A program made the position numbers and the translations under genes. The notes under the pieces were generated by a model. The model did no database searches. It was not told the DNA's origin and worked only from the letters and a program-made list of their open reading frames with translations. From contig OZ018318.1 in the NCBI GenBank assembly GCA_963969495.1, positions 97,431,413 to 97,495,412 on the forward strand: a stretch of DNA of 64,000 nt, read 5' to 3'. This document shows, piece by piece, positions 24,602 through 36,279 of the stretch. This DNA comes from Ceratothoa steindachneri. Taxonomy: Eukaryota; Arthropoda; Malacostraca; Isopoda; Cymothoidae. Every line of letters starts with the position of its first letter. Position 1 is the stretch's first letter.

Positions 24602-27048
24602 TCTCTAGCGCATGGACATCACTTCCGTGCTGGAAAAGAATTTTCACGTAGAATTCCCCAACATACTTTATACATTATTTCCATGGTAATCAAATTCATA
24701 AACCACGTAGTATCTCGCTTCAAGTGGGATCTTGTCCGTAAAATTACTTAATTGTTTAAAATATGTATGATAAGAAAAATAATTGTAAAACCAGTGTGAA
24801 ATTAACAATTTTAAAAACATTTTGAAGAACCGTCTGAAACCTTTGGTTAAAATTCCTATATTAGGGTGATAGATAATTTTTTAAGAATTTCATTAACTTT
24901 TTAACAAAATCCACCACAGAAAAAGAGTTATCTTGAAAATAAGTACAGAGAAAGCGAATTATTTAAGAAAATTTCTATAGGTGGAATATAGTAGGCACTA
25001 AAAATTGATGTTTTGATAGAACGGAATATTTATTAATAGATAACGGCTTAGGTAATTAGTTAAATTGTAAGTTCAGGATCTCCCTTGAAGCGAAATGCTT
25101 CGTTTATCTCAGAATTTAATTAAATGGATATAATTTATGTAATTACGCTGAGAGACCTGTTTGCTCGCTGAGAGCAAGATTTTATTTACATATGGGGCTT
25201 AGCTTGAGAACGAAATAGGGACTATTAAAGAGTTTTCTCCCCTTGGATAAGACTCTTTAAATTTAAAACCGATATTTCGACTAATAATTTTAAAATTTTT
25301 ATAACAGACAATGACTCAGTCTCTTTGCGCATGTAGGAATCCAGCCACACCTAAGATAAAAACAACTCGAGAAACGTGTTTCCACAATACGTGCCTCTAT
25401 TCGGCGTACAATTCAGGGTGAATTCCAATCAGTTTTAATAATAATCTGGTCTCATCTTTCTTATCCATCCCTTTGTTTCTCTTTGTCTTAGCCGACTATT
25501 GTGATCCCCTTATCTTTGTTAATTATATTACCTTATAATTTACCAGCTAATCATATTTTTATTTATTAAGCTTTATATATTCTGTTTATTAAGTGATTTA
25601 CATAGTTATCTTTAGCCTTGAGTGCACCCGAGTGTCTTTGGTCTTCCTAGTTCTGTAGTTCTTTCCAAAGAAAGTAGAAAATAGACCCATAACAAACTCG
25701 GGCGTGGTTGATCTAGATATGTGAATGCTTCCCTAATATGAATTACTTGCACTAAATCTCAAATTTTCACGATGGCCCTGAAAGTGGGAAAGAATATGAC
25801 AAGTATCGTGATCGTGATGGAGTTTGTGCTACTTTCTAACTTTCACCTAAAGAAGGCTTATGACATGGTTATAATATACAACTTGTAACAAATTGGCAAG
25901 TTCAACTAGGTAAGTGGCATTGTATTAATAAATTACATAATTTGGGTATATCAGCCACCTGTAGATCCAAAAATATTTTTAATTGTTATATATCTTTTGT
26001 ATACCGCATAATAAATGTCAATATTTTATCTCATTTTTAAATATAATATTTTGTCTTTTTTACAGTCTTATGCTTCTTCTCTTTCATCGTAACTAGAGAA
26101 AAGTTTACTCGTTTTCTCACATATTAGAATTCTTATATCTACCAACACATATCTCGCCTAAGACTTTCTCATTTTAAAGGCAATAATTTGAACTGAGAAA
26201 ATAGCCAGAGATGTTTGTTTGGTAATTAATTTAAACAATAAACTAATTTACTATTGGGGTACCAAGAATCACCTCAAGAGTAGCATTTTTTACCTTTTAC
26301 CACTTCCATGCTTTGCGCAAGAGCGAATACTTGGCTGCTAGATAAACTGACACAATTAACACCTTATCTTTAAAATAATCAATGAGGCATCCTCGCTTAT
26401 GTTTCAGCTTTCCGTTTTAATATTTAAATACACTATGAATAAGCCGAATAGTATGGTTTTGATCATTTAGAAGCATCTGTAGTTCCTTTTTGTGTGCCTA
26501 TTTTATAAACTTTCTTCAACACAATTTCAGCCTATGTCAAGGTCTAGCTGTTTAATGGTGTATGCACTGTGCCTATCCCCTCAGAAGAAATGATCTCCCA
26601 CATACGTGACCACATGCAACAAATCCACCCTTTCCCCCGTTCTGGATACCTCTTAATGAGATATTCATATGCAACTACATACTCCTGACACGAAATGGGG
26701 CCATGGGCCCAGAGGTGACAAAATTGGTATATACGAAGTGACGTCAGAGATCCAAAAGCTTCTGTCGATAGCTTTCTGAAATAGAGGTGCAATGCTACTC
26801 AATTATTTCTATCAACCAGATCACATAAATGAAATCAGGGAAAATTGACAAAATGTTTTTCCTAGGGAGCGACACCTCAACCAAGATGATGCAAGGCAGT
26901 AGGAAAAGTAACTTTCTGACGTTAAAGAATTCTTGGTTTGTTTATCGATTTTCTTTCATCATTTAAGATCAGCCTTAATGTTAAATCAAAGAGAAATTCA
27001 TCTTCCATTAGGGAATGCTATATTCTCTATGCTTAATCCTGGGTTGAG
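24602..27048. other. intergenic DNA upstream of the gypsy-type element
   Basis: Mostly AT-rich with no gene recognised. The segment around 25600-25720, with CCCATAACAAACTCGGGCGT, faintly resembles the junction after an LTR, but no partner LTR was seen. Confidence 0.35.
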
Positions 27049-27354
27049 TGTTAGCTACGGTAGGGATTTGTTCCTAACTCTCTCTCTCTCTCTCTTTTTA
27101 TTATTCTGGAAATTTTATAGACAAACCTCAATGTTGCTATACCTTAATTTTGTCTTTAATCCACTTGCATCAGTTAAATGTGAGCACCTTCTCTCCTTAA
27201 AGTAAAGTGCATATCTTTCATACCAAGGGCATTATTGTCATATCTCACCTAATCTTTGCAGAGTGCATTCTAATTGTTGGCTTTCCTTTCTCTTTCTAGT
27301 CAATTTAAGCGAAATTTCGCATGGCGCTTCTTGAATTTCCTAACGGTCTCGGCA
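27049..27354 (+). repeat. left LTR of the gypsy-type element
   Basis: It starts near TGTTAGCTACGG and ends in CTCGGCA. It matches the right LTR through GGGATTTGTTCCTAACTCTC, TTCTGGAAATTTTATAG, TTTCATACCAAGGGCATTA, TTGTCATATCTCACC and GCGAAATTTCGCATGG. It carries only one copy of the 51-bp unit that is tripled in the right LTR. Confidence 0.7.
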
Positions 27355-27559
27355 ATTTAATTCAACTTAGATAGTATTGTTGGACACATATCTGCACCCC
27401 TATAGGGTGAAGGTGTTTCATACTGATCCAGAAGCTGCTCGATCCTAAGGCACTGGATCTTTATCGTTGCTCGTTATGTGGAAGTTGTGGTTACCACTGG
27501 GAACTTCGAGGTAATCGCCCAATGTGCAACTAATAAGAAAGCCATCGAAACTTTAGTGA

Positions 27560-28300
27560 ATGTCTCTATTCAGCTTGACAACAAAGTTATTGCTTGCCAC
27601 CAAGTGGCCATTCGCAGGCAGGTCCAATCCCATTCTTTAGATTAGTTTTTGTGCTTCCCTAAAAGGTTAGGTCTGGAGTACAATTTCAGCGTAATGTTTC
27701 CGGTCACCTACAGTAACGAGTGTGTGCGTGAAGCCTTTATAACTCGCCTAGCTTTCAAGCAAATCCGTACAAAGATGATAGAAATCGCTATATCACTCTA
27801 ACGGACGACGTTGAGCAGGCAGGAGAGCCTTCGAAACCGCCGAGAGAGATTTTCAGTTGTATGCCACACTAACACCGGTTGCCTCTGTCACGCCGATATA
27901 TTTAAGTAGTAAATCGCAGGGGCCTCTCTGGATATCTCAACTAACTTACAGCAAAATACCGTTGCCGATATCCTGAAACATTGTTACTTTTGCTAAGGAG
28001 CCCTCCACTAGAGTGATACTCAATGTCCCGCCAAGGAGGCCGTATGTTGATGCTACCTAAAAAGCACATTTAGAACGTATACCTTTCAAATACGAGGGAA
28101 GATAAACACTAAAGTAACCCTGGTAACCGAGTTATTGAATTGTTGCTCAGAAAATCACTTTGGCTTCTGTGTCTTCGGCAGTACAAGAATGGTCTATAAA
28201 GGTGGTCATTACTGGAATGACACTGACACGAAGAGCAAGGTTGGACACAGATAGGTCGGAGAACCTTATCTCAAATGCAACTCAGTCTTAACCTCCCCAT
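27560..28300 (+). pseudogene. gag remnant with CCHC zinc knuckle
   Basis: In the best frame, ILKHCYFC, a stop, GALH, a stop, then SDTQCPAKEAVC spans 27976-28045. The Cys-x2-Cys-x(3-4)-His-x4-Cys pattern is a retroviral-type knuckle, with a second Cys group after it, as in arthropod gypsy gag proteins. The upstream part (27730-27850: YKDDRNRYITLTDDVEQAGE) is consistent with the end of a capsid region. Many stops interrupt it. Confidence 0.6.
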
Positions 28301-28329
28301 CAGTTAATTTGATGAAAAAATTACGATGG

Positions 28330-28530
28330 CATCCAGTTAACTGGTAGCCTAAGCTACAGAGTGGTGCTATATCAATGCTAAAAGCTCGGATTTGCAATAT
28401 AAGAATGTTCGCTTCTTAGTAATAGAGGTCTGTTGCTCTGATATCATTCTCGGGATCCCGTACTTCCGTCAGCTTTCATCGCTTACACTTGATTTGGCGT
28501 CCATCATTCAAACCTTGAATATTGTGCTTC
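28330..28530 (+). pseudogene. retroviral-type protease remnant
   Basis: The plus strand reads VNLMKKLRWHPVNW and later SLVIEVCCSDIILGIPYFRQ with LSSLTLDL. The last part matches the D(V/I)ILG(x)DF(L/F) motif at the end of gypsy aspartic proteases. The catalytic DSG triad is not preserved. Confidence 0.55.
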
Positions 28531-28844
28531 AACAGCAAGGTCAATAGATCATCCGTCTGCCTTCTCGCATCTATTTCCTTATTGTACACCCATTGCTACC
28601 TAGTACCGGTTCTTCAGTGAGACACTCTCGAGTTCTTCCGATCGGGGATTGCTTGCATGCTCAAAGAAGGGAGCAATGATCAATTAGAATCTCGGCGCAA
28701 GGAACAATAACATGTTGTGAATAAAAGAGAAAAGAAACTGTTGGTCGTCGATTATTCTTGAATTATCACTAGGTTTACTTACTTCGATGCCTAGCCACTG
28801 TCGAACCATGACGATCTTGTCATCAAGATTGCAGGCAATAAATT

Positions 28845-29345
28845 ATTTACCACGTTTACTTGCGTATTGCGAACTACTACATATCCTTATACTTCGGGGA
28901 TAAAATCTACACTACCTTCTGCATAGACGAACGACTTTTCCACTTTAAGCACCAAATATTTGGAATAACAAATGGGGTGGTTTTTAATAAAGAAGCATGG
29001 ACAACTTTATCCTCTCTAACCGTTTCAAAGTCACCTTTGTTTACCCTGCTGAAGTCACGATTTATGAGCACCCCTTAGAAGAGCATGAATCTAATCTATC
29101 CTATTTCCTTGAAACCGCGTGCCCCTACAATTTAGAATTGAACAAAGGAAAACGTAAATCCTCCACCAACACCATCAACCTACTGGGGCATCAAGTAAGC
29201 TACAAGAGCTCGGACCCAACCATACTCACTTGACTCCACTCCGTGACATGCCAGTTCCATGTGATAAAAAGACATTATCATGGTTGCTCGACCTATTTAC
29301 TTACTTCTTCCAATGGGTCCCACGCTTCTCTCAAAGAATACGACC
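28845..29345 (+). pseudogene. gypsy reverse transcriptase remnant
   Basis: Around 28880-29000 the frame reads YFGDKIYTTFCIDERLFHFK and HQIFGITNGV, fitting the F..LPFGLTNAP region. In the next frame it continues TFVYPAEVTIYEHPLEEHES, NLSYFLETACPYNLELNKGK, STNTINLLGHQVS, a good match to the tail of gypsy RT. The active site, normally YLDDV, reads YPAEV, so both catalytic Asp residues are lost. Text after 29230 (DMPVPCDKK- and LLTSSNGSHASL-like) leads into the RNase H linker. Confidence 0.8.
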
Positions 29346-29379
29346 TTTAGTTGATTCCCCATTTCAATTTTAATTGAAA

Positions 29380-29600
29380 CGTTAGTGCAAATCTAAACGA
29401 AAAGGAAACGTTCACCTTTCAAACTGATGCCTTAGATTCAGCGATCGGAGATACTCTCAGCCAGTGTCTGACCTGTCGCATTTTTCTCTCAAACCATAAA
29501 TTTTTCGGAAAGAAGGTACTGCTAAAGAAGCTATCCACTCTCTGAAACAGGTTAACGACACCGCCACTTCCTTCTAGGATGCAAATTTAACCTAAATACA
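29380..29600 (+). pseudogene. RNase H remnant of the gypsy-type element
   Basis: NEKETFTFQTDALDSAIGDT followed by LSQ (29395-29465) matches the F.L.TDAS..AIG..L.Q start of gypsy RNase H, retaining the first catalytic Asp (TDA). The remainder is broken up by stops. Confidence 0.7.
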
Positions 29601-29829
29601 GATCGCTTTTGATCTGCTACATCTTCCACATCCAATACCAGACTAATATAAAGAAAAAGAAAATCACTAAATGATGTATGAAACTTATGGCTTCTAGATA
29701 CAAAATCGGGTATAGGTATAGATTACAGAACTCAGCCGTTGATTCCCTTTCACGGTGAATTTGCTCCTCTCTCATTCCCACTCTTGTACGTAATCTCACT
29801 GAGTTACATTAGTCTCTCTATCATTCAAG

Positions 29830-30884
29830 TATTGCACAACTGATGCAGTTTGTGCTGTAAGAAATTTGCTCTACTCGCTGGAAGAGGTTAGAAGCATTAT
29901 ATTGCCCTGCGACACCTGCCTCAGACTTAATTATCAGTATTATTGTGCAGAGGCAAGAGCTCCTTCGAGCTCTATGCCCATTCGATCGGTTGGACATCGA
30001 TTTCAATGGACCCCTTTGTTCTTCTTGTCGTAGAAGTATCTTCTTTTCATCGCCGATTATTATTCTCCTTACCCCTTTGCTTACTTACCGCTGTACGTAT
30101 ATGTCATCATCTACAGTGATCTTGTGCTAGCATACGTCCACTTCAATTGAGTGATGTCTTTTAGGTCACCGGAATGCAGATACTTCTTTTATGAAAGGGG
30201 TCTAGTTACGAGTCTTACTAGTCCTTACTACTCAGCTGGAAATTGAAAATTTATGTGCTATGCGGGTATCATTTGGGAAGCAGTGACTATTGCATTTAAT
30301 TCTAACAAGCTCCCATTTAGCCTTTTAATTGTTGTTACCATAAGGCTTTTCAATCAATTAGCTCTCTTAGTTGCAATTCCAAAATTTACCCTCCTTGCAA
30401 GACCTTATTTTCCTACTAACAGATCATTTTATCGGGATAGAGTATGCCTACTTGGCTTTATTTTCAGGATATGGTTCTCCGACGTAGGTAATTATACTGC
30501 ATGGAAAAAGCTTTGTTGCAAAAAGTGGAGATAATCGAGGCCAGCCCCCGATACGCCAACATTCGTTTTCCAAACAGTCTCAAGGATACCATCGCCTTTC
30601 ATGAACTAGCCACGGCCGGAGACAGCATTGGAATAAAAAGGATAGATAGCCCGATATGTGACAATATGCAGACCTTTACTTCAGACGGTGAGTATCCTCA
30701 GAACCGCATACCAGATGACGAAACTGAAAACCCAGTAAAACCTCTAACCCAGGAGCATTGGAAACCTTTGACACCGCCTCCCTATATACAGATTGAGTTT
30801 TCTTCTAAGATTCAAAACTTAGAAGATTTTCCCCGTTCCTCGGCATGCTTTCGAAGACCCATCAAGGAATATATGCAACCTTGA
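29830..30884 (+). pseudogene. integrase remnant and pol C-terminal extension
   Basis: LLRALCPFDRLDIDFNGPL (29958-30014) matches the integrase core start W..L.IDF.GPL with its first catalytic Asp. CYAGIIWEAVTIAFNSNKLP (30256-30315) matches the N-G-xxERxN...I....L region near the last catalytic residue, here degraded. From 30501 a 127-codon open frame begins EKALLQKVEIIEASPRYANI, RFPNSLKDTIAFHELA, the C-terminal beta-rich domain plus a charged tail common in arthropod gypsy pol proteins. This tail is the only long intact piece. Confidence 0.75.
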
Positions 30885-30938
30885 TGCTGATTTTCTTCAA
30901 GGTTCACTATGTATATCATATTTTTAAGATCGAGAGAG

Positions 30939-31336
30939 TGTAGTGATTTGTTATATTCTCTCTGTCTCTATTATTTCAGAAATTATATGGAGTAAAATCT
31001 ACAGTATATGCTTAGATTATTTTAATGTGTACCAAAAAACATCTATTCTCGTTGAAGGTAAAATGCATATTCTTTTATACCAATGTAATCATCATTGTCA
31101 TATCTGACTACTTACACATTGCTGGGTGCATTTTGTCCCTTGCGTCAGTATAATTTATGTTTTGTTTCTTTGCATGGTGCATTTTGCCCCTTGCGTCAGT
31201 ATAATTTCATGTTTTGTTTCTTTGCAAGGTGTATTCTGCCCCTTCTGTTAGTGTATTTTTTTGTTTTGTTTTTTCTCTTTCCAGTTAATTAAAGCAAAAT
31301 TTGCATAGTGGGTTTTAACCTCCCAACCGTCGCGAC
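30939..31336 (+). repeat. right LTR with an internal 51-bp triplication
   Basis: It runs from about TGTAGTGATTTG to CGTCGCGACA and matches the left LTR throughout. It is about 90 bases longer because a unit beginning GGTGCATTTTGCCCCTTGCG is present three times in tandem (about 31127-31285), each ending near GTTTTGTTTCTTTGCA. Confidence 0.75.
31127..31285 (+). repeat. tandem triplication, unit about 51 bp
   Basis: Three successive units start GGTGCATTTTGTCCCTTGCG, GGTGCATTTTGCCCCTTGCG and GGTGTATTCTGCCCCTTCTG. The first two are nearly identical and the third is more diverged. Confidence 0.85.
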
Positions 31337-34300
31337 AGCTGTTTTCCTTATTCGGACTTGAAGAAAGATCTCTTCACGGCTTTTTAGTAGGAAGATTATT
31401 ATAACTATTTTTCTGCTCATGTACACAAAATGGCAGATACTACTGGCAGCTACTATTGAAACAGGTTATTTATAGACAGTCTATACGCTGACTATTTCAG
31501 CACCTATAAAACAGATTAAATCGAAAATACGCTGTCTACCATAGGTGGAGACAGTTGGTTTGGCTGAAATGAAAAAGGGTAAATAAATTTACACATTGTC
31601 TCAGTGAATTAAGGTTGGTCTTACATCAAGTAAGCTTACAACTAGTGAAACCAGACAGTCAACAGTCCATGAATTGTGAGAACAATGTGATTATTTCTTA
31701 AACTAGAGTGGACTAGTGCAGTTCTTATAATAAGTTTGATAGGATTCTCTCGTGGAATCTTTTAAGAACGTTATGGTTTGGATAGATAAGCTTTAATATT
31801 CACTGCTCACGAAGTGTTAGTAACCAACCGACTACCCCATGGTATCATGTAGTTCTGTTTTACCACAACAAAACTCTCCCACCGGTAGCACTCGATACAG
31901 ATGGTGATTGCACGTTCTAGTGCATTTAGGAACCTGAGACCTTTCAAAGAGAGGATAATTATAATCAAATAACATAAGATGCATATACCTAATTTGAATA
32001 AAACCGTAATATATAAAATAACAACATGTCATACTCTCAAACTTATTTATCTGCATTTTCATACGTGTAAAATTATTACGAGTTAACTCAATAAAATAGT
32101 AGTTGGAAAAGTTAAACGTATAAATGTTGTGTAGTTCGTTTTTAAAGTCAGCTAACTTATGAACAGATCTTCGCGAAGTTATGGAAACTTACAAGGGACT
32201 TTGCAGATAAAAGGAAAAAGAATTATATTATAGTTATGTGGAATCTTTTTGCACACATCCTTTGTGCCGTGCACAAGATAATTAAAAGATGGTGGAAAAA
32301 CTAGAAATGATGTTTTCACCTTTTCCTTATTTTCTGACATTGAGTAAAGGTTTATCTCATTCCTCAAGTGCCTATCGATTTAATTAATAATTCTGAACCT
32401 CTAACTATCCTATCTAATAGAAGAATGCATAATAAATAAAGAGACGGAAAATGTGAGTATTTTTCTTTGGTAAATTCCATTTGAAAAGAATTTAAATTGT
32501 ACCAAACAGGGACACAATTTTAATTATGATAGTATTCAGATAGTTACAGTCAAGGTAGTCAGTATTCCTGCGACGTACTCTTGTGTATAAGCTTCTAGTA
32601 TGTGGTGAATAAAAGGTATTGACCACAACTAATTATTTATTTGCAGAGTAATTTCAATTTTGTTTTTATAGCCGTCTACGTTCGACATGGGTGAGGAAAT
32701 TAGACTGCTGACTGATAAATGAGGATGCATATGGCTTTACCAGAATTTGTTATGATAAAGAAGTAGACCTCTATGTAAAAAAAAGGTCTTAAATGGGTTA
32801 GTAGAAAAAAAGGTTGAAGTAAGTAATGATTCTTTAAAGATTATGTCATTTTCTTATGTGAGACTTAAACGTTCTCGTCGAAATTGCATAAACAAAAGAT
32901 ATTACGGCATAAGCAAAAAAAACTCAAATTTTTCTTTACTTAAATTGGCGAAGGGTGGAACTGACAACCCCACCATGCTTACAACTTATTGTCAATAAAT
33001 CGTCTATTCACTCATAAGTGTGAAATTCAAGCTAATTTTGAGGATGAGGAATGATCATCTAATGCGGGAAGTGTTCTTAGTAACCTGAAAGAGTAAAGGA
33101 GGAAGCCAGACACAATGATGAATTTAGTAGAATTTTGCTCCTTAGTAATCCCCTAGTTAACGATCATATTTTCTTCTTTTCTCTCCTCCTTATACGAATG
33201 TATTTCGAGATACATCGCAAGAAAAGCCGCCTTTTCCTAAGGATAATCTGCCTAAAATATTCAGCAGTTCCACAAGAGGGTATTTACGATGTTTACAAAA
33301 GTAGCGAACGAAATTGAACAGAGCTGGCATAACACCTCGCTTTATTACAAGAAGAACGTCATTTGTTGTGTTCCGTCTTTAGCGATTGCTACAAGTTTAA
33401 AAAGGGTATACGTAATAAAGGTTGGAACAGGCTGGCATCGTACGACATCAGCTATTGAAAATGAGAACTTTAAACCTTTCCCTAATGATAAATTAACGAA
33501 GAAATCAGACTCGGAGAATGGATCTGGTGGAAAAAGAAAATATTTTCTGACTCGAGATAATAACCAGATTAATTTCGCCTCTCTCCACAATAACAAGTAT
33601 CTCTAGAAAAGAAATATTAAGCTAATTATTATAAAAAAACTAACTTTTCTAGGCCTATTCCATTTTAAATTAGAACGTGCGTCTTAATTTTTTCCAGAGA
33701 AAAGGGAAAGGGATGAAATGGACCAATGGCAACTAAGGCAAAAAATAAAGGATTCGAAGAACCCGTGAAAAAGATGTAATTGAAGCACAATTGAAATCTA
33801 AATTTAGAGAACAATAAACCGATATCTACATTTTCTAGAGAATTTAGATTTTGCCTAAGAAGGATATGAGTAAAGTAATGTTCATTTCAAGAAAAGATTG
33901 GGACAAAACTAGAAAAAGATAACATATATTTGTGGTTTACAGGAAAAATTCTTTACGTATGTATTGCAACTGGACGGTGAAACTAGTTGTGTCGACAAAT
34001 CCTTCCTAAAGTAAGTTATTCACTTGGAAAGAGACGGAATGACACTCTTACATTTAGATACCTTGTAATGAGTAGGAAAGTGTGGTTTAATAATCAATAA
34101 ACGTTCATAAAGTTACCAAGTGTTGCGAGTGAACGAAGAAAACACTTTTTCCAAAACACTTTTTCGCAATAAGGAACAGATGACGATGTAGGAGTGATAT
34201 AAATGAACAGCCGGTATTTCATGTCAAGATGCTGAGAACGTGAAGCTAATGTAATTAGCTAGACTGTTATAGGATGGTTAAGAGAGGTTGGAATCAGCAT

Positions 34301-36279
34301 AATTCCCTGTAAGATACCTTACACAAGATCGAGAGCACACCAGGATAGGTGGTACTACGCTACTTAGCATGGCTGGTTGAGAGCTGAAACCAGGGCTAGA
34401 ATTCAATGATAAAATTCAATTTATTTTTGTCGCATGGGATGTAAATCTGCATGTGATAGGTCATAAAGGTGAAAGATTTAATCAATTATGTACAAAAACG
34501 ATGGGTAAAATTTAGAGGTGAGAGCATTATGGTGTCAATCGCGTTTTAAGCGAGGAGGTATGTCCACTCTTCAATTTTTTGGAAAAGTGAAGGCCGACTG
34601 AGGAACATATGATGCCTTCTCTCCGCAAATCGAGAGAGGTAAGCCGGACAAATACGGCGAAGCAGTTCTTTGATATTGAAATTATCTGCATCATGAAATG
34701 GCGAGGGCAGAGCGTTGATATAAAGACTATGCTATATATACGGTAAAAAAGTTATCGATGTGAAACTGTCGACCTTTGAAAAGATCTGACAAAGTTAAGA
34801 AAAAATAATAAGTGAAGGTAAAAAGTCTTCCATCAAAATGGTACTTGATTTCTACGCTTGGGTTGTCCTAGGGAATTTTGTGCAGTATGGCAGCAAGGTT
34901 TAGTAGAAAAGTGTGGTTGCGAGGAATCATTGTTGTTACAGACCACGCGTGATGAGGAATTCCTCTGATGCGTAAATTATGTGGTTGAGTGTTTTTTTTC
35001 TTTAGTTTTGAGGTTGACTTCAATAATGATTCGTCCATCAGGTGCAGCTCCTCAAAAAAAAAATATATGCGCCACTAACGATATTTAACCAACAATTTCT
35101 AGGCTCTTCCTTATTTGCAATTAGCATCAATACGCCTTAAAAGGGCTGTCTATTCACAAGTGTAGGGCTGGATTCCTATGTAGCCACAGGTCACAGTAAG
35201 GCGACCGTCACATAACCGCTAGTAGTTTATGTATAGGAATGTGCGAAGGATAATTGATAAACCAATGTTTTTAGGCAACAGTTTTCAACCATTATGACAG
35301 GGTTGAATACAGAACAAAGGTTTAGGAAGAGGAAAAATATTAAAATTTCCCTACACGACATTGTATGGCATCAAAAGCTTTCTAACCTCTGTTTTAGATT
35401 TTTTTTATTTGCAGCATTCTCCGAAATAAAATTTTCATCATTTCTCCTTACAGTATATCCACAACACACTCATATTATTTATTATTTGGTTGACTAACAT
35501 CTATATTGCATACCAACATTTTTTTTATTTCCAGATCTAGGCTTGGCGATGGCCCGCCAGCCTAAACTTTAATTTCTTAACCCTTAAACCATTTTACCAC
35601 TATAGATGCAAAGACGTAAGTAAAACTACCTCGACTGATTCTGATTGCTACTGATGTCGAGATTTGCTTTAAATTAATAAAAAATTATTCAATCCTCATT
35701 TTTACTGTGATTTTAGCAACTTTTCTTCATTCACTAGCATAAAAAAATACATATCATCTATCAGGATTTAAAATTGGTATTGTGTAATCCACCAAAGAGC
35801 ATCTGCAACTTCCAAGTAACATATATTCTGCACTAATACCAAAATTGTTGAATTTTAAGTCCTTCGAATTTTAATTCTCTCTTCAAAATGTTTCATCACG
35901 GTGAAAGGGCTCCTTTTTAAAGTATACTTTGTGAACTCAACCTTAGATTAATAAAATATGCCTTTTATTTCTTTTCATAGAGTAAATACTACCACTAGAC
36001 GGATCATATGTTAACACATGTATTTCATATATTTTATTATGTGAGTCAAGCTTAACATTATTTTAAATATTAGAAAAATCGATCGATTTTAATTTAGACA
36101 TCAATTCCTTTCTTATCAATAAAAAATACATTCTGGTTTACGATCTGGACATACAGTGTTACCTCCCGTATCGAATTGTTGATTGAAAATATCTCAGCTG
36201 TGAGGAAATAACTAGGGTCTAATAGTTTGCCAGTCACTGTTTACTGAGAGGATATAGCTTTAAAACATATCACATCTTC
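31337..36279. other. 5-kb AT-rich interval without recognisable genes
   Basis: No conserved domain was found. The longest uninterrupted frame with mixed composition is 33289-33606 (+), 105 codons, Lys/Asn-rich, unrecognised. A word at about 32240-32268 (TGGAATCTTTTTGCACACAT) recurs near 39039. No LTR, TIR or RNA gene was recognised. Confidence 0.4.

Larger units (their letters stand above)
27049..31336 (+). mobile_element. degenerate gypsy-type LTR retrotransposon
   Basis: Two related LTRs flank a decayed interior with gag zinc knuckle, protease, RT, RNase H and integrase remnants in the gypsy (Ty3) order, all on the plus strand. Total length is about 4.3 kb. Every domain has stops or shifts, and the RT active site is changed, so it is inactive. 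LTR divergence is high, pointing to an old insertion. Confidence 0.85.

Noticed and set aside
25600..25720. LTR end followed by primer-binding site
   Set aside because: The CCCATAACAAACTCGGGCGT junction is suggestive, but no second LTR or retroelement coding sequence lies nearby.
26544..26792. 82-codon minus-strand frame as a gene
   Set aside because: No motif, no neighbouring exon signals, and random frames of this length are common here.
33289..33606. 105-codon plus-strand frame as a gene
   Set aside because: Lys/Asn-rich composition and lack of any recognisable motif; a competing minus-strand frame of 83 codons covers the same bases.
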